Assembly (NCBI GenBank): GCA_029948255.1 | Contig: JALIZF010001824.1 | Coordinates: 62,001-126,000 of the forward strand | DNA: 64,000 nucleotides | Reading direction: 5' to 3' | Source: Telmatactis stephensoni | Lineage: Eukaryota > Cnidaria > Anthozoa > Actiniaria > Isophelliidae | Shown: positions 35,101 to 48,900 of the stretch, piece after piece | Numbering within the stretch: position 1 is the first letter of the stretch | Layout: each line of letters begins with the position of its first letter | Notes under the pieces: generated by a model | The model's input: only the letters and a program-made list of their open reading frames with translations | The model's database searches: none | Told to the model about the DNA's origin: nothing | Program-made: the position numbers and the translations under genes

Positions 35101-38100
35101 GTTGTACAAAGAGGTTTAAAGCTGTTTCTTCCTGTCTCGCGTGGTTAGTAATGGCAGATGTACAAGTTGTAAAAATGATGTACATGGTCGATAACATTTT
35201 TAGCTTCCGGAGTATAAAAGTTGTTTAAAAGGCGAAATATTGATAGTTCTTTAGCTCATAAGTGTAATTGCCTTTCCCTTATTTTCTTCAGTCCCCCCGA
35301 ATTACTGTCAGTATTTCTCGACTTTCAGTGCATATATCGAGCGAGCACAATACTTAGTTCAAGCCAATTATTTTTCTTTCTGTCTGGATACGTAGGTGTT
35401 TGTGGCGATCCTATGTTATTCGAAACGAAAATGAAAATGAAAATATACTCGAGGTGGCAATGACCCAAGAACAACTAAACCTAACTGATGAGCCAGTGGG
35501 AGCCAGTGGGAGCCAGTGGGTTTTAAGAGGGAAATACAAGTATTGACAGTATTGTTCACATGCTGGCCGCACAATTTGAACTCGACCGGATGGATATCAT
35601 TTCCATAGCCATTTAACTGATCTTTCGACTGATTGACTTGAATTATCACATTGAAAAATACTAAATCTAGCTTAGCTGTTCTGTTCTGACAAATAATTTC
35701 AAACAATTAAACCCTAAGTGTCTATATGTTTAAGACATTAATCCTCATTAATTCATACGTACTCGTACTTGGCTGTCAATTTCTATCATTAATCAAGGTA
35801 ATACTTTTGCTTACTTTACTACACACCCTAGAGGCCCACGCGAAAGACCATTCTTCAATTTCTCCGTGTTTTATAAATATCTAAAACCGGGACTCCACCC
35901 AGCATAATGTGTTTGAGACCCTAACCAAGAACTTACTTAACGCACTACTTTGGTTTCAAGATGATTAATAGTGTCCCCCTTTAGAGTATCTTCCTTTGAT
36001 TTATAAATGTTCATTCAGGGACTCCACCCAGGAAAATAAACTTGAGAAATTGACTAATGCCTAAAATCAGCTCTCGAACCACTGGCAGTAAGATAGCCAC
36101 TGCCTCAGTGTTCCGCTTTGTCACTGAGGATCAGTGAAATACTCGTGCCACTGGACGTAGCTAAAGAGGGTATTTTCGTCAGTGTTCATTGCCCTCAGGA
36201 GTATTGTGACGGCGAAGTGTCTGTGTAACTGAATGCCACACTGAAAACTTTGTCTGACTAATGGAAAGCAAATGTAGTTGGATTTGCTATCCTCTTTACT
36301 TCTTTGTCCTAGTAAAGATTCCTTAGCTTGTAAATATAACATCATATCATGATCATGATCATCTTATCTCATTAACGCAGTATTTTTAACTACTATTTCT
36401 TTGAAATACTCCATGTGTTCCCTTCCAAGCGTCGCACAGCCGTCCAAAGAGTCCTGAGACCCAAAAGTTGCATTCGGAAAGAAACGTTCAATGTTCATAT
36501 ACATTTAATTCTTCAGTGACAGCTAGTTGGGATTCTTTCAACAGTCTTTTTAAAACTGCTTATCCCTATATCCGTTACTGTATTTACGACACCGTACTGG
36601 AACGCATTTAAGTCACGTAAAAATGGCCTGAACGCTGCAAGAAGTGGGGTTTAAACTAAAGATCGAATTTCTGTCCATTCGTTGCTCAGACTTGAGGCAT
36701 CTGTTATCTCCCACGAAAGCAACTGTATATACTAATAGTTACTTAATGATTTTACCATATACTCAATCAAACTAGATTCTATATTTTATCTTACCCTTAT
36801 TCGTAATCACTAGATTCACTGGTCGTGCAACGAGTTATAGCGGAAAACTTGTTTATTTGTATCAGTCGACAAAACTGAAAATGACGTAAACTCACTCTTT
36901 TACTTTAATTTTCATCAACCAAACCTCAAGTATTGCAACCGGAAGATAACAAAAATGTCGTTTTCAAAACTAGTTCACTTGTAATAAAATTGAATACTTA
37001 AAATTCAACTAACCTTATTTAGCTTTACATTCGCTTGTGAACCTTAAGCAACTGTGCAAAAACGTGTGATTTGTGCACTTTTTCCGTAGTTTTCCTCGCT
37101 CGTCCGCCCTAAGTAAACGTCGCCACCCATGCAGTTCGACCAAATACCGTCTGAGTAATCGTAACCTCGTAGAAATGTTCTGACATCCGTAAAGTGTTAC
37201 TTGAGGAACTGAATATGCCGACTCCACGCTCAACTTTCTGCTCGTAACGTTAGAAGTTTAGCCTTGGGTGAGTGTAAATAAGCTTTTAAGGGTCAAACTG
37301 GTTCCTTGGCTTATGATTCGTTTTAGCGATCACATTAATTATTGCAACCATTCACAGCGGTTTGTCTGGGTATTTGTCATTATCCGAACATTATAATTAA
37401 TTTCTTTTCTTTTTTTGAATTATCAGTTGTAAAAGCTTTTAAAAATGACCAAGAAAGCTATGGGACGTGATGAGGTGAAGAAACAAAAGTACCGGAAGTC
37501 TAACTGGGCGGGAAAAAGGAAAAATGGTGATTTTTGTCGGTGAGAGAAGAGGCTTTGCTGAATCGAAGGTTATTAATGAGATTGTTTCATACTTTATTAT
37601 TTATATTTTCATTTTCATGATTTATTATCACTCTTATTGAATTATTGGAACAAAATATCCCTTGCACGCACGTACGGGGAAGATGTCGTAATTCAAACTA
37701 ACGTCACACCGTGCCAAAGCTGTCAGCATTGAAATATAGTGACGAAAATACGTCTGTCGCAACATTATCCGTATTTTTTACAAATTTATTTTTTTTTTTT
37801 TTACAAAATTACAAATGTAATTTATTCCAAATGCCAGTGAAGACTGGCTGATTTTTGAAAATGACGGGAGAAGCCATTCGGCAAATACCCCCAATGTTTC
37901 CATCTCGATGAACGGAGTGAACTACCCTTTTTGGGGTAGTTGAGGTAGTGTTAAATCTAAAGAAAATCTTTGAAAATCTTAAAGTTTAGCGCTAAACTCT
38001 TTCTTAATTCGAACAACCGGGTTGCCAGATCGAGGAAACTAGTAACAAGAAACAAGGCTGTACTGGCTCCCAAGGTAGAAGTAGACAAAACAAATAGTTT

Positions 38101-38697
38101 GTGGGAATAAAGTTTTTTTCGGGAAAGTTATTCTGGTAGGTGATGCAATACCAGTCAATAGATATATTTCCCAAGGAAACTACAAACTATTTGGAAGAAC
38201 TCAATTCCAAGACCAGTTAAAATCATAAATCATTCAACCTGTCAATTACTGACCTGATATTGACCAAGGAGTCGAGATCTCGCTCAATCTTGTTATTTGC
38301 CTTTGCTTGTTCAATGCTAACTCAGTAGTTTAGTCGATATGTCGTGTTATAAATAGTTATGCTGGAAACGGAAGTTTGTGCATTCAAATTAAGCGAAACT
38401 CCCTCGTTTCATGTCGCATTGACAAATGAATTCATATTACAAAAATAGGATACGTAGGATCTGCACAAAGAATAGAAATTCTCAAAATATTAACTAAAAA
38501 TACTTAGAATCTAGAACTGTCAAAACGTTATTGGTTTTTGGTCACAAGTAAAACAATTGATCATCCGGCACTCCTTATGCATGACAGCATATGAACTCCA
38601 ATAAGGGAAGGGCTTTTGTAAACATACACCATGAAAGTGAAATGTTGGTGAAAGCAAAATTTGCATGGGTTTTTCCAATTAAGGTCTACGCAGACAA

Positions 38698-38701
38698 AAA
38701 A

Positions 38702-38732
<31 letters not shown>

Positions 38733-38735
38733 AAG
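38698..38735. repeat. (AAAT)n microsatellite
   Basis: About nine AAAT/AATA units in the gene-free stretch between the semaphorin and RhoGAP genes. Confidence 0.9.
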
Positions 38736-41700
38736 TTCGATCGAAATCGAGTACTATATAATGTGCCAGGTGTTATCGGTCAAACAAACCAACGGCTAAA
38801 GTGAACCTGCATGCCTGACATCGATACAAAGTTAAATAGAAAGAAGAAATAAATCTAAATTAAAAGTCTGAAAATTAATGATATAGGAAAGTCGATGCAT
38901 TACTGGTAGCCGGAAATGGAAATTCTTTTTTATGAGATTTACAGCTTTTTACAAACGAAAAAAAATCACTCCTCTAGTTTATATACTGTCAACTGAGTCA
39001 TTTGTCAGCCAATTGTTGCCTAAAGAGTGATTTTCATTTGCTCGTGAAAGCTGAAAGATGACTATTTAAGAACAAAAGAAAACAAAGGATTTAGAGTCCA
39101 CTACTAACTACTATTTGCCAATTTTTTTGGAGTCACTACTAGTACTAACTACCAGTTTGCCAATTCAGTTTTAAGGGCAAAAATCACTCTAGTGTTCTGG
39201 CCGATTATAAACAAGCGAGATTCACCACTAGCTGGTATCAGGTATAAAGGTGAGTGTCTTGTGATGGTCGAGTTTAAAGAGATGCTGGTTTCCAACCATT
39301 CCTTTTTTTAAATAATGAAAGTAAAAAATGTATGAAACGACAGCATGACGGCGCTGAATTAATACTGAAAACATATAGCAGCAGTTTCGTAGCCAATTCT
39401 GCCAGATCGAAAACTTCACTGAATGGATGATCAAACAAAAATGAATAGTAAGCTTATTGGATTGGTCTTGAACGACAGCCGAACAATTATAAATGAATAA
39501 AATCATTCAATAGTCTAGCTGATCATAAAAAAGGAGATGTGCGCACATTTTAACAGAATGAATATTAGTTCTAATTCACGATCGATCAGTAAAAAAGCCT
39601 AGAAAATTTATGAAGCTTTATAGCCAGCCAGTTGAGTCATTCAGCGAACACTGAAACGGCTATTTCAGCCACTGCTAACAGTTTTATGCCATAGAAATGA
39701 CATATTCAATAAAAACTGCGAGAAAAAGTTTAACAATATTTCTGTTCGAGAGTTTTTTGGAGATCTCGCTATGGATTTACTCATAGCTTACGTAAGCTTA
39801 AGCTTACTAAGTCTATGCTTCGGCAGTCACTGAACGCACAACATGAGAAAAAATGCAGAGAAAAAAGGATTTTGAATCGTTAATTAATACGTTAGTCTAA
39901 CTGATAAGTTTGTTTTTGCCATTTCTACACAATGCGTGAAGTATATTTTAACTCAATTCTGCATAGAGATCTGTCATCTTACCTCGTGTCTTTTGCCTTT
40001 CATTGACAGACTACAAAGATTGTGGTTGATGTGGTTTACGGCTCACACAGCTCACTTCAATGGCTTATTCACAAGTGTATTGCAAGTGCTATCACAGCGG
40101 TTTCGTTGAAGTAGTTTGCAACCCAAAGAGCTAGTTCATAGTACCTTCTTTTACACGAAAAGTAGGTCCCGATCCAAACCTGTCTACAACAGCAGCAGCA
40201 AGGCGTTCCTGAGTTTACTCGAAAGAAATTATTGGCTAGAAAAGTTAGATTATACCAACATCACTGCATGCGTAGGGAGAACTCTGGTGCAGGCATTAAT
40301 TATAATACAGGTGGTAGAATACTAATGACATATTTCCAAAATAAACGTCTTAGCATGTAGGTGTCGGCGGCTCAGGCAAGTTAGATAAAAAAGACTGAAT
40401 TAGAAAACCCGGTGAGAACGAATAAAACAAAACAGTATAGAAGGAAAATGAATTTATAAACTGAAAGCAGGAAATGGCAACACTTTCAAGATTTGGGTAG
40501 AGAGATAAGATAGAGCCATCTGTTTTTATTATTGAAAGAAGGTTTTAAAGATCGAATTCAAAACAAATGGTTCAAAGAAGAGTCAAATTGCAAGGTTTCT
40601 TTTGCCGCAAAGAAAGAGATTCAAGATATTTTATCCAATCCTGCAATATTTGGATACGAGAAACTATCTAGAGACCAATTTGCCTCAGGGAATGCGAGCA
40701 CTTATATTTTTCACTATTTTCTATGCATAACTTTAGGATTTCAAGAGTTCATGCTGTTTTAAAATACACTGATATTTTCAACAGCTTCGGCGATAGGCCG
40801 CATGAACGCGTTGTATATTTGACATTTGAATTCTAATTTCAGACCATGCCAAAAGGAGGAGACATAAACTACGTGTTGAACACAATTTTTTTTGAGCGAA
40901 ACAAATGGTTAGGAAACATTTATTTGTGTGAATGATATCACGCAGTATACACCATCACGTGATTTCAGTATCTAAGTAACCCAATATATACACAAAAACC
41001 CTAAACCAAAACTGACAGCTTTTCACTGTGCATTTAGCACCATATCATTCGAGTTAAGGCTTGATTTGATAAAATAGTGTCATCGTGTTCGTTTTCTCGC
41101 TACTGCTCACTAAAGTATGAATTTTGTCCTTCGATTCAGTTATTAAAATGGTTTTGATCGAGGGAGGACTAGGGCGACTTTTGACGAAAAAGGAGCCAAG
41201 TTTATCTCTTTCAATGGTTCCCCAAAAGCCCTCATTCTAATCATCTTCTTCTGATGTTGTCAGAATTTGTCGTAATTTTGTGCACTTTACATTTCTAAAA
41301 CGCTGTCTCGGAAAAATGAAGCTAGTGTGCACGAGATCGCGCGGAAACAATCGTGCGTCATCGTGCGCAATTTGTGTGCGCACTGAAAAACTATACGGAA
41401 TTACCAAATTCCCGTAAAAGTAATTCATTAGGATTTAGTCCTTTCTTAGTCTTTTCTTCCTCATCGCTTTTAGCCCAAACCACTAAGGTTGCGAGCAAAA
41501 CACTGTCAATTTTAATACGGTTTGGGTTCTCGAGCCTCCAGTAAATCGCCCAGCCAAAATAATGCGCTCGTTTATTTGGTCGCTTAAGGGATGTGGTCGC
41601 CCTACCAGAATCAACACTTTAGGGAGTCTAAATTTTGGGTCATCAATTCACTCATAAATTCTCCATGAGACTGTGATAAATATTTAATCACAATGAGTGT

Positions 41701-41872
41701 AGTACCGTATTACAAAACATTTATCTGATATATGACACCAAAGTGTGGAACTCACATGGCGAGAAAAAGAATTATCCGGCCAACGGGAGGTTAAAAACAA
41801 AAGAAATGACAAACTCTCAGCTCTAAAAGTGATCGCGGGCGCTTACAAGACGTGTCGCCAATGAGAGGTACC

Positions 41873-42087
41873 AATAGACTTTTCTCCAAAATGGTGTCAT
41901 ACATTTGTCTGTAAAATTAGCAAATTTGAAAAGTTCCTCTCTCTACGGATTTTCACTCGAATTTTCCACATTTTTGCACAGTTTCTCAGCGAGACATACT
42001 CTGTAGGACCTTTAGTATTTCAGGGATCCGCTGATTACGTCTTACGTTGGAAAAAAATTCGGCCGCCATTTTGGAGAAAGGTCTATT
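41873..42087. mobile_element. 215-bp MITE
   Basis: Left end AATAGACTTTTCTCCAAAATGG pairs with right end CCATTTTGGAGAAAGGTCTATT. It has no coding capacity and sits in the gene-poor stretch between the two minus-strand genes. Confidence 0.78.
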
Positions 42088-42189
42088 ATTTTGATCTGTA
42101 TTATTTTGAGAACTGGTCGCATTAGAGGTGGTCGCTTACGGGAAGTGGTTGCACGTGGAAGTTCGACCTCATTTTTGTTTCTAGAGGAA

Positions 42190-42195
42190 TGTCAC

Positions 42196-42226
<31 letters not shown>

Positions 42227-42275
42227 ACACACTCCCAGCCCCGCCACACCCCCCCCAACACAAACACACACAATA
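42190..42275. repeat. C-run and (AC)n tract
   Basis: About 18 C residues followed by (AC)n and a second C/A-rich stretch. The sequence is low complexity and likely length-variable. Confidence 0.9.
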
Positions 42276-43405
42276 TCAAGAGACAAGACACAAACTATTT
42301 ATACATACATAAATATATGTATAGAAACTTATATTAATATATAATGGTAGTAATGGTATAAAAATAGAATTATTAACTCTTTTTTCAAGAATTGAGAAAA
42401 TCCATTTTACATTTTTTTGCTATTCCAAAACCTAACCAAATGTTATCTTTGTCTTCAAAAATACTGTTTGCTTTAGTTTCTTTAAAGCAACCTTTTCCTT
42501 ATGACTTTCCCATCTTGCTATTATTATCGATGTACAAAATGAGCCAGTCTTGAAGATAAGGATGCAATGTCTTCATATTTTGAAGATACTGGCTAGCACA
42601 CTCCAGAAAATGGAGCATTATATCATATGATACGTATAACATAAATACTAATATAACAATCTTTCTGACTAGAGATATTAAGCAGTAGTTAATTCGGTAG
42701 CACTAAAGATCAACTAATATGGAGCATCATTACAGTATTCACAGAAAGTAATTAGCCTGAATTAAGGTGGCACAACACACGTTTTCTGAGAAAATGGAAA
42801 AATGTTTAAAAATAGGAATTGTTAGAAGTATCCAACAAATGCTTTATCTGTTATGAAAATGTATCAAATATTTCCACAAAAGGCTTTGGTAGAGATGAGA
42901 GAGATATTTCCCTAATTTGTTCGCTGTTGAGGTCAACAATAAAAAAATGTATAGAGGAAATCTACTAGAGAATAATTGTGTACGTGGGACACACGCTGCA
43001 AGGTGGACATCCCTTAAGGTGGACACTTGCGAAAGGTGGGTGGACACCCATATAAGGCCTGGATCAATCAAATTTTTTTCTGTATCTACAAGACTCTGTA
43101 ACGCTTCAGACATATCACTCAGACGGACAGGTACCTACGATGAGCCGGTCCCAAATGTGCCCAACTTAGAGGGAGTTGCCTGTATTTCATAATTAATTCA
43201 CAACATACATCACACTTTTGACCTGTATGCAGGCTCTTCTTGATCGACAGTGGAGGAAGAATGCAAACAAGCAAGTAACAGAAGTAACAGACTCCTGACA
43301 TAAAGTGTATGGTGAGTCCCACATACACATGACACATTAATTCTCCGTATAACTAACGTACGCACATAAACAAATCACTTCATAAAAAGACGGGAGAAAA
43401 GATCT

Positions 43406-45979
43406 CTACTTTCTCCTGTCCCTTAGTGACTTAGTATTACCGGGGTGTGTCAGTAATGTTTTATGATGACTACCACGTGACGTTCCTTCCACTTGCTCAT
43501 CAGGCGAATTGTGATGAGATAGATCAGCCTTTGATAAGGTTTCTTTAGTCTCTTCAGAGTTTTTCGCGCCAATTTCCTTTAAATTCGGTTCATTTTCATC
43601 TCCAAGGGAGCGCCTTCGCCTGCGTAAGGCCGCTCTTTGAGCAGCCGCCTTCTGCGCTTGTCCTGAGATGTCAGACCGCTGGCGCATCATTTTGAGATAA
43701 CGTTCACTATGCATTTCTTCTAACAGGTCTGCGATGTGTTGAGCATTTGTTTCTAGTTTATGAGCATGTTTCTCTCGTCCTGGTTCTTTATACGCACCAG
43801 CATGTCTTCCTCTTGAAGGAAGGATATCTCTACGAGGAATGTCCCGCGGGAGTGACTTAGCTTTACTAGTAGTTTCCCGCCCCATAACCTTGGGCTGCAC
43901 ATAGCCTCTAGCAGCCATGGCAGCGTACTTTCCTGAAGGTTTTCGTTCTGTAGTTGCCGACTTGGACGACCTAGACAGATTAATGTTAACTTCAGAGCGC
44001 GAGTTTCTTGGACTTTCGTTCATTGAGTTACGAGGTGAAGCATCAGAAATCGAACTTCTGGGACTACCGTAGGAATTTCTTGGACTTGGGGTTATTGTAA
44101 GGCTACTTTCTTCGGTTTTTGCTTTAACAATGGGTGAATCTTTATGTACAGTTTTTCGTGGTGGGCCTGATGGTGTACGGGTATTCTTTGTACTTCGACC
44201 TAAATCTTTCCTAAACGTAGCACTTGCTATCTTAAATTCCTTGAGAGCCACGGGCGTGGTGGTGTGAACTCGTCCTATTTTAGACTGTAATGGTACCGAA
44301 TGACGTTCAGATCCTAATGAAGGATTACTGCCCTTTCGATTTGCATCAACATTGATAACAGTCTTTGTAGTTTCCGAAGACGGACGTCTCTCTAGACTAC
44401 GCGGCGGAATTTGACTAGACAAACCTCTCTCTTCACTGGTCTTCTTTGGTTTGGATTCGATTTGAATCGACGTCCGAGTCTCACTTCCATCGATGGAAAC
44501 TCGACGTTGCATTGGCTGTCTATTTTCGACCGACGGTCTACGTTCCGACGCTGGTAGAGGTAGACTAGCAGTGCTACTATGATGATCGTCTGTCACGTGG
44601 TCATCGGCTGGACGTCGAATCCTAGTGTCAAACGAAGCACGTCTGATACCACTTTTACTCGAGTCTTCTTTGTTGTCAGCTTTCTTTTGTCCATCAGGTT
44701 TATATGACTTATCGTAATCTAAGAGTATCCTTAACTTCTCGTCAAATGTCTTGGACATGTGAAGTTGTAATTCATCTGCTTCTTCCTCACTTGACGATTC
44801 ACTGCTCTCTGACTGAATTGTCGGTCTTCGCAAACCTTCTGCCGTGTTTCTTCTTGCTCGAATATCCGAGCTTGATGGGCGTCGTTTTGCTACTTCTCCT
44901 CCACTACTTGTTACAGCTTTCCCTTGTACTATCGTTACAACAGTCTGACTCGATTCTGATGAAATCTTTTCGTTTCCCACAAGCTGCGCCGTCTGTGTGG
45001 TACTAGCATGTGTCGTGGTACTAGCATGTGTTGTGGTAGATGCATGTGTTGTGGTAGCAGCATGTGTTATGGAAGTAGCATGTGTTGTGGAAGTAGCATG
45101 TGGCGGTGTCAACGATGCTTTCCACCCACCACTAGCTGTCACTCTAGTAGCGTATCCACCAGAGTTCTTACGCCCCTCTGTGCTCTCAGTATGGGGTTGA
45201 TGCAGTGAGTCTAGAGATGCTGTTTTACTACTTGGGGTGCTACTACTACGGCTAGTGTTACTACTACTCAAATGTTCATTACTACCAAATATCTCGTGTT
45301 CCGTGATCTTTTGTGGGTGTGACTCGTTAGTAGATGATTCTTCTGACGTTTCAAGGTGTAGTAGTGGTGGTGGTGGACTCAATCCTGGACTACTGCTTTC
45401 AGACTGGCGTTTCTTTTCCATGGCTTTTTGATGTAGGCTCACTTTTAGTAATCTCAGTCTTGTCTCTTCACTTAACGAGGCAAATGACGGTTTGGACGTC
45501 TGACTGTCAGCATCGTGAAATCCTTCATGTTCAAATTTGGGCGGGGTCTCATTTTCAGGTGTTGGTGGTGCAAACGTTACAGAAACAGGCTCTGGTGGGT
45601 GCTCATTGGAAGGGCTAGAAGGAGCCTTCTGGGGACCAACTCTTCGATACGAGGGGGGAGGGGGACGGGCATATGAATAAGCCTTCAGCGATGACGTACC
45701 ACGTACTCGTGTGTCGTCTACCACAGCGGCAACGACTTGCGACATTGACCCTGTTGATAACGACGCTAAATCTGCGCTTGCTTTTGGTGCTAATTTTCGA
45801 CGTTCTGTCGGTGAACCAGGGCAAGAGCCTGCAGTGACCCTTGAAGGACCTCTATCTAGGGTTGGGGATACGCTCTCGTCGGACGTGATACCATCAGGCG
45901 ACGAACTGTCGTGAGAATCACTTTTATTTTTACCACGGAACTTGGGAATGTGTAGGGATATGTGTGCCAAACCACCAGA
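43406..45979 (-). CDS. ARHGAP21: RhoGAP gene: terminal exon, long C-terminal tail
   Basis: A single 858-codon exon ends at stop 43406-43408 with LRDRRK. It is disordered, Ser/Arg-rich, with polyproline patches and an imprecise run of TTHAT/TTHAS units near 45000-45110. It also has repeated SPRNS units near 43990-44080 and a conserved-looking basic helix near the end ([19 protein letters not shown], then [11 protein letters not shown]). The last resembles the C-terminal helical region of vertebrate ARHGAP21/23. Exon length and position fit the family. Confidence 0.9.
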   Translation of the reverse strand, partial: SGGLAHISLHIPKFRGKNKSDSHDSSSPDGITSDESVSPTLDRGPSRVTAGSCPGSPTERRKLAPKASADLASLSTGSMSQVVAAVVDDTRVRGTSSLKAYSYARPPPPSYRRVGPQKAPSSPSNEHPPEPVSVTFAPPTPENETPPKFEHEGFHDADSQTSKPSFASLSEETRLRLLKVSLHQKAMEKKRQSESSSPGLSPPPPLLHLETSEESSTNESHPQKITEHEIFGSNEHLSSSNTSRSSSTPSSKTASLDSLHQPHTESTEGRKNSGGYATRVTASGGWKASLTPPHATSTTHATSITHAATTTHASTTTHASTTTHASTTQTAQLVGNEKISSESSQTVVTIVQGKAVTSSGGEVAKRRPSSSDIRARRNTAEGLRRPTIQSESSESSSEEEADELQLHMSKTFDEKLRILLDYDKSYKPDGQKKADNKEDSSKSGIRRASFDTRIRRPADDHVTDDHHSSTASLPLPASERRPSVENRQPMQRRVSIDGSETRTSIQIESKPKKTSEERGLSSQIPPRSLERRPSSETTKTVINVDANRKGSNPSLGSERHSVPLQSKIGRVHTTTPVALKEFKIASATFRKDLGRSTKNTRTPSGPPRKTVHKDSPIVKAKTEESSLTITPSPRNSYGSPRSSISDASPRNSMNESPRNSRSEVNINLSRSSKSATTERKPSGKYAAMAARGYVQPKVMGRETTSKAKSLPRDIPRRDILPSRGRHAGAYKEPGREKHAHKLETNAQHIADLLEEMHSERYLKMMRQRSDISGQAQKAAAQRAALRRRRRSLGDENEPNLKEIGAKNSEETKETLSKADLSHHNSPDEQVEGTSRGSHHKTLLTHPGNTKSLRDRRK

Positions 45980-48900
45980 CTATTGAAAGAAAAAGAAAAT
46001 ACTTTAAACCCCCGCCAACGTGTCTACAGTGCAAAAACAAAACAGATGTACTAGTAAAACAATACTAATTTGTTTATATTCCGGATTTCCCAGTCTAAAG
46101 GGAGTTTTTGTTATCAAAATGCATTGTAGACGCGATGGCGGGGTTTTGGTAACAACAATTTTAGCACATTTTTGTGTATTCGATCATATCTATATGTTCA
46201 CAAATAGAAAAACTGGGAAACAAAATTCCACGATATTTCCATGTCGTTTTCATGACTTTGGGTGCAATTCTATGGCCTCAAAACTGTTACAAACGTTAAC
46301 CAACAGGCTGGAGATTTTCGTGCTCAACATAAAATTTCAAAATATCCTTTGTATCCTTAAACTAAAATCTAAAATTTGATAACATATCCATGACCCTTAG
46401 TACTTGTTCATATATTTCATGACTTCTCAAGGCGTGGAATTATAATTTTAAATTCATGATGTTTCATGAATTTCTATGAGTATATGAACCCTATATTAGT
46501 ACGCAATTTGCGCAACATATTATTAATATCATACCTTTGATTTCATGTTGCCATCGTCACCTGAGATTAAAAAAAATCGTCAGATTCAAGTCATCAATAT
46601 ACTGTACATACTTGGCACTAAACCGGTTGGTATACACCTAATCCAAAAAACGTTGTCGCAACAAGTCCACAGTGTATACTCCTAGACCGCAAAGGATTTT
46701 GGCAGTTTTTCTTTTAATTAATCTATTTACTATTGTCTTTCCTTGTGTGAAGTTTCTTTAGTGAGCATTTTAAGCATCCCAGCAAGCGTTATGAGCAATA
46801 AAGCCTTTTGTATTCATGTTTCATGCAACCAAAACATGCTATGATTACATTAATTACTAGAAAACTACCAAAATCCTTTGCAGTCTTGGAGTGTACATTG
46901 TGGACTTAATGCGACGTTTTTGAAATAGGCCGGTATATAAAAACATCTTACTCACCAAAGTTTCCTGCAGCCTGACCAAGAGAAGACAACACACTCATCG
47001 ATACAAAATGTTCTTGTCCATCAGCTGGGACTGCTGGAGGCTGAAAAGACAATCATAATAACAGTATTTTAGTTTGGAACCCAGGCAATGAAGGGGTAAT
47101 GGGAGGATAAAGTGCTGTGAAGACTTGAAGAAAATATAAGAGTATTCGCGTTTTTCGTTTTTGAGATCACATTGCTGGGATTCATCCACTCCTTTGGGAA
47201 TTCAAAAGACAAAGAAGCAGTAGCCATGTTGGATGAACAAAAAAAAAGCGCTAATGAGAAATCTTTTGTTGAAGTTCATCCAAGATGGCTGCCGTGACGT
47301 CATATGCAACCCGGCAATTGTCCCGATATGGCATTAGGAAGAAACCGTTTGACACTATAGCTGAAAAACTACATAAAAAGAAAGGTATATATATATCTAT
47401 CTATGAATGAGTGAATGACGATGCAATACTGTAGTAGTATGTCACGGTGAGAAAGATGGTGTCTCCATCAGTAAAAGCGCTCTGTAAACCACAAATCAGA
47501 TTAGTTCATACCTTACAAGGAGGTTCGTCTCCTTCACCACTTTCTTCAAAGAACCATTCATTCTGAAGAAACATGATAAATATGAATTACCACCCAACTC
47601 TATTTCAGCAAGGCTGTTCGTTTGGCTGGTTAGCTACATTTCTACAAACATTCCCACAGTCACTTCTCTGCACTGCCCATGGCTTACATCCTCTGCCTTC
47701 ACCAGTTAGTACCCCCGCATTGCCCATGCCTTCAAGGCAATACCTCCCACAGCCACTTCCCCTTGAATTGGCTATGACTTACTAGATCCGCTACGTCCCC
47801 TGTCACTAGCATGAATACCTTAGATTTGCTAACTCCAGAGCTACTACCACCGCAGTGCCCATGTCTCAGATCCTCTACGTCCCTACAGCCACCTCCTTTG
47901 CATTGCTCATGGCTTCAACCCAGTACATCCCCACGGCTACCCCACGTCCCGACATTCACTAGTATGAATACGTTATGTCTGGTAACTAGTACCAATACTA
48001 TACTTACATGAGTGAGTAGAGTTTCTACGATGCGACATTGATCAGACATATCTTTCACCATGGAGATCATCGTATCTTCACCTGTTCGTACAAGGGTGGG
48101 GCCAAACACGATGGCTAAGTTACGAGCTTCCATCTGTAAAGACAGATTAATGGTGAATATTTCGTGATGAACATGAAAGCCCGGACACAAGGTGCAACAA
48201 TTCCAGAAACATTTTCTGCAATATCGTACGCATCACAGTTGAACCGTGTGTCCACCCTGCAATGTTGCGCGCATCACAGTTACACCGTGTGTCCACCTCT
48301 GCGATGTTGTGCGCAACAGTTGCACCGTCTCCACCCCTGCAATGTTGCGCACAACACAGTTGCACCCTGATGTTGCGTGCAACACAGTTGAACCGTATGT
48401 CCACCCCTGCAATGCTACGCGCAACACAGTTGAACCGTGTGTCCACCCTGCAATGTTGCGTGCAACACATTTGCACCGTGTGTCCACCCCTGCAATACTA
48501 CGCGCAATGTTGCAGAAAACGTTGTAGAAGTAGAACTCGATCCTAATCGTGCAACTGTTGCACGCAACATAGATTAAATCATCACTGATGTGTTTTACCT
48601 TATTCTTGTCCGCGTTATCAGAAATCCTTTTTAGATGAGCCAGTAGAAACTTCAGCGTTTCGAAGTTGTTTTCTGGTAAATCGTTGATCTGGTACAATAT
48701 CAACAAAATCAGTCAATGACTTCAGTAAAGACTGGACCAACAACACTAGTGGGTAAAGATATGCTCACCAAACATTTTAGAGCCCACATTCGTTCTACAG
48801 GATCCTCTTTCTTGTTGGCTTCAATAAAACCTTCATACAACTCTAAATAACAAACAACAGAGTCACACTGAGTAATTTACTGCACGCAGCGTGGTTCTAG

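Larger units (their letters stand above)
32152..43405. other. About 11 kb without a recognisable gene
   Basis: Upstream of the semaphorin start and downstream of the RhoGAP stop. It is AT-rich, with only short frames that show no family motif, no splice-linked partners and no phase-matched neighbours. It contains an (AAAT)n tract near 38698-38735, a MITE at 41873-42087, and a C-run with (AC)n near 42188-42270. Part of it must be the semaphorin promoter and possibly non-coding 5' exons; the right end includes the RhoGAP 3' UTR. A short frame at 37445 (MTKKAMGRDEVKKQKYR) is too short to call. Confidence 0.5.

Noticed and set aside
37445..37543. Basic frame MTKKAMGRDEVKKQKYRK
   Set aside because: Only about 32 codons. 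I considered a ribosomal or transposase fragment but could match it to none.
40532..40762. 76-codon frame in the gene-poor stretch
   Set aside because: No family resemblance, AT-rich codons, no splice sites in phase; length is within chance expectation.
45008..45208. Cys/Met-rich plus-strand frames over the RhoGAP tail
   Set aside because: Antisense of the TTHAT-type codon repeat in the real minus-strand exon.
48190..48530. A CRISPR-like array
   Set aside because: Units vary and are contiguous without unique spacers, in a eukaryotic intron; it is a minisatellite.
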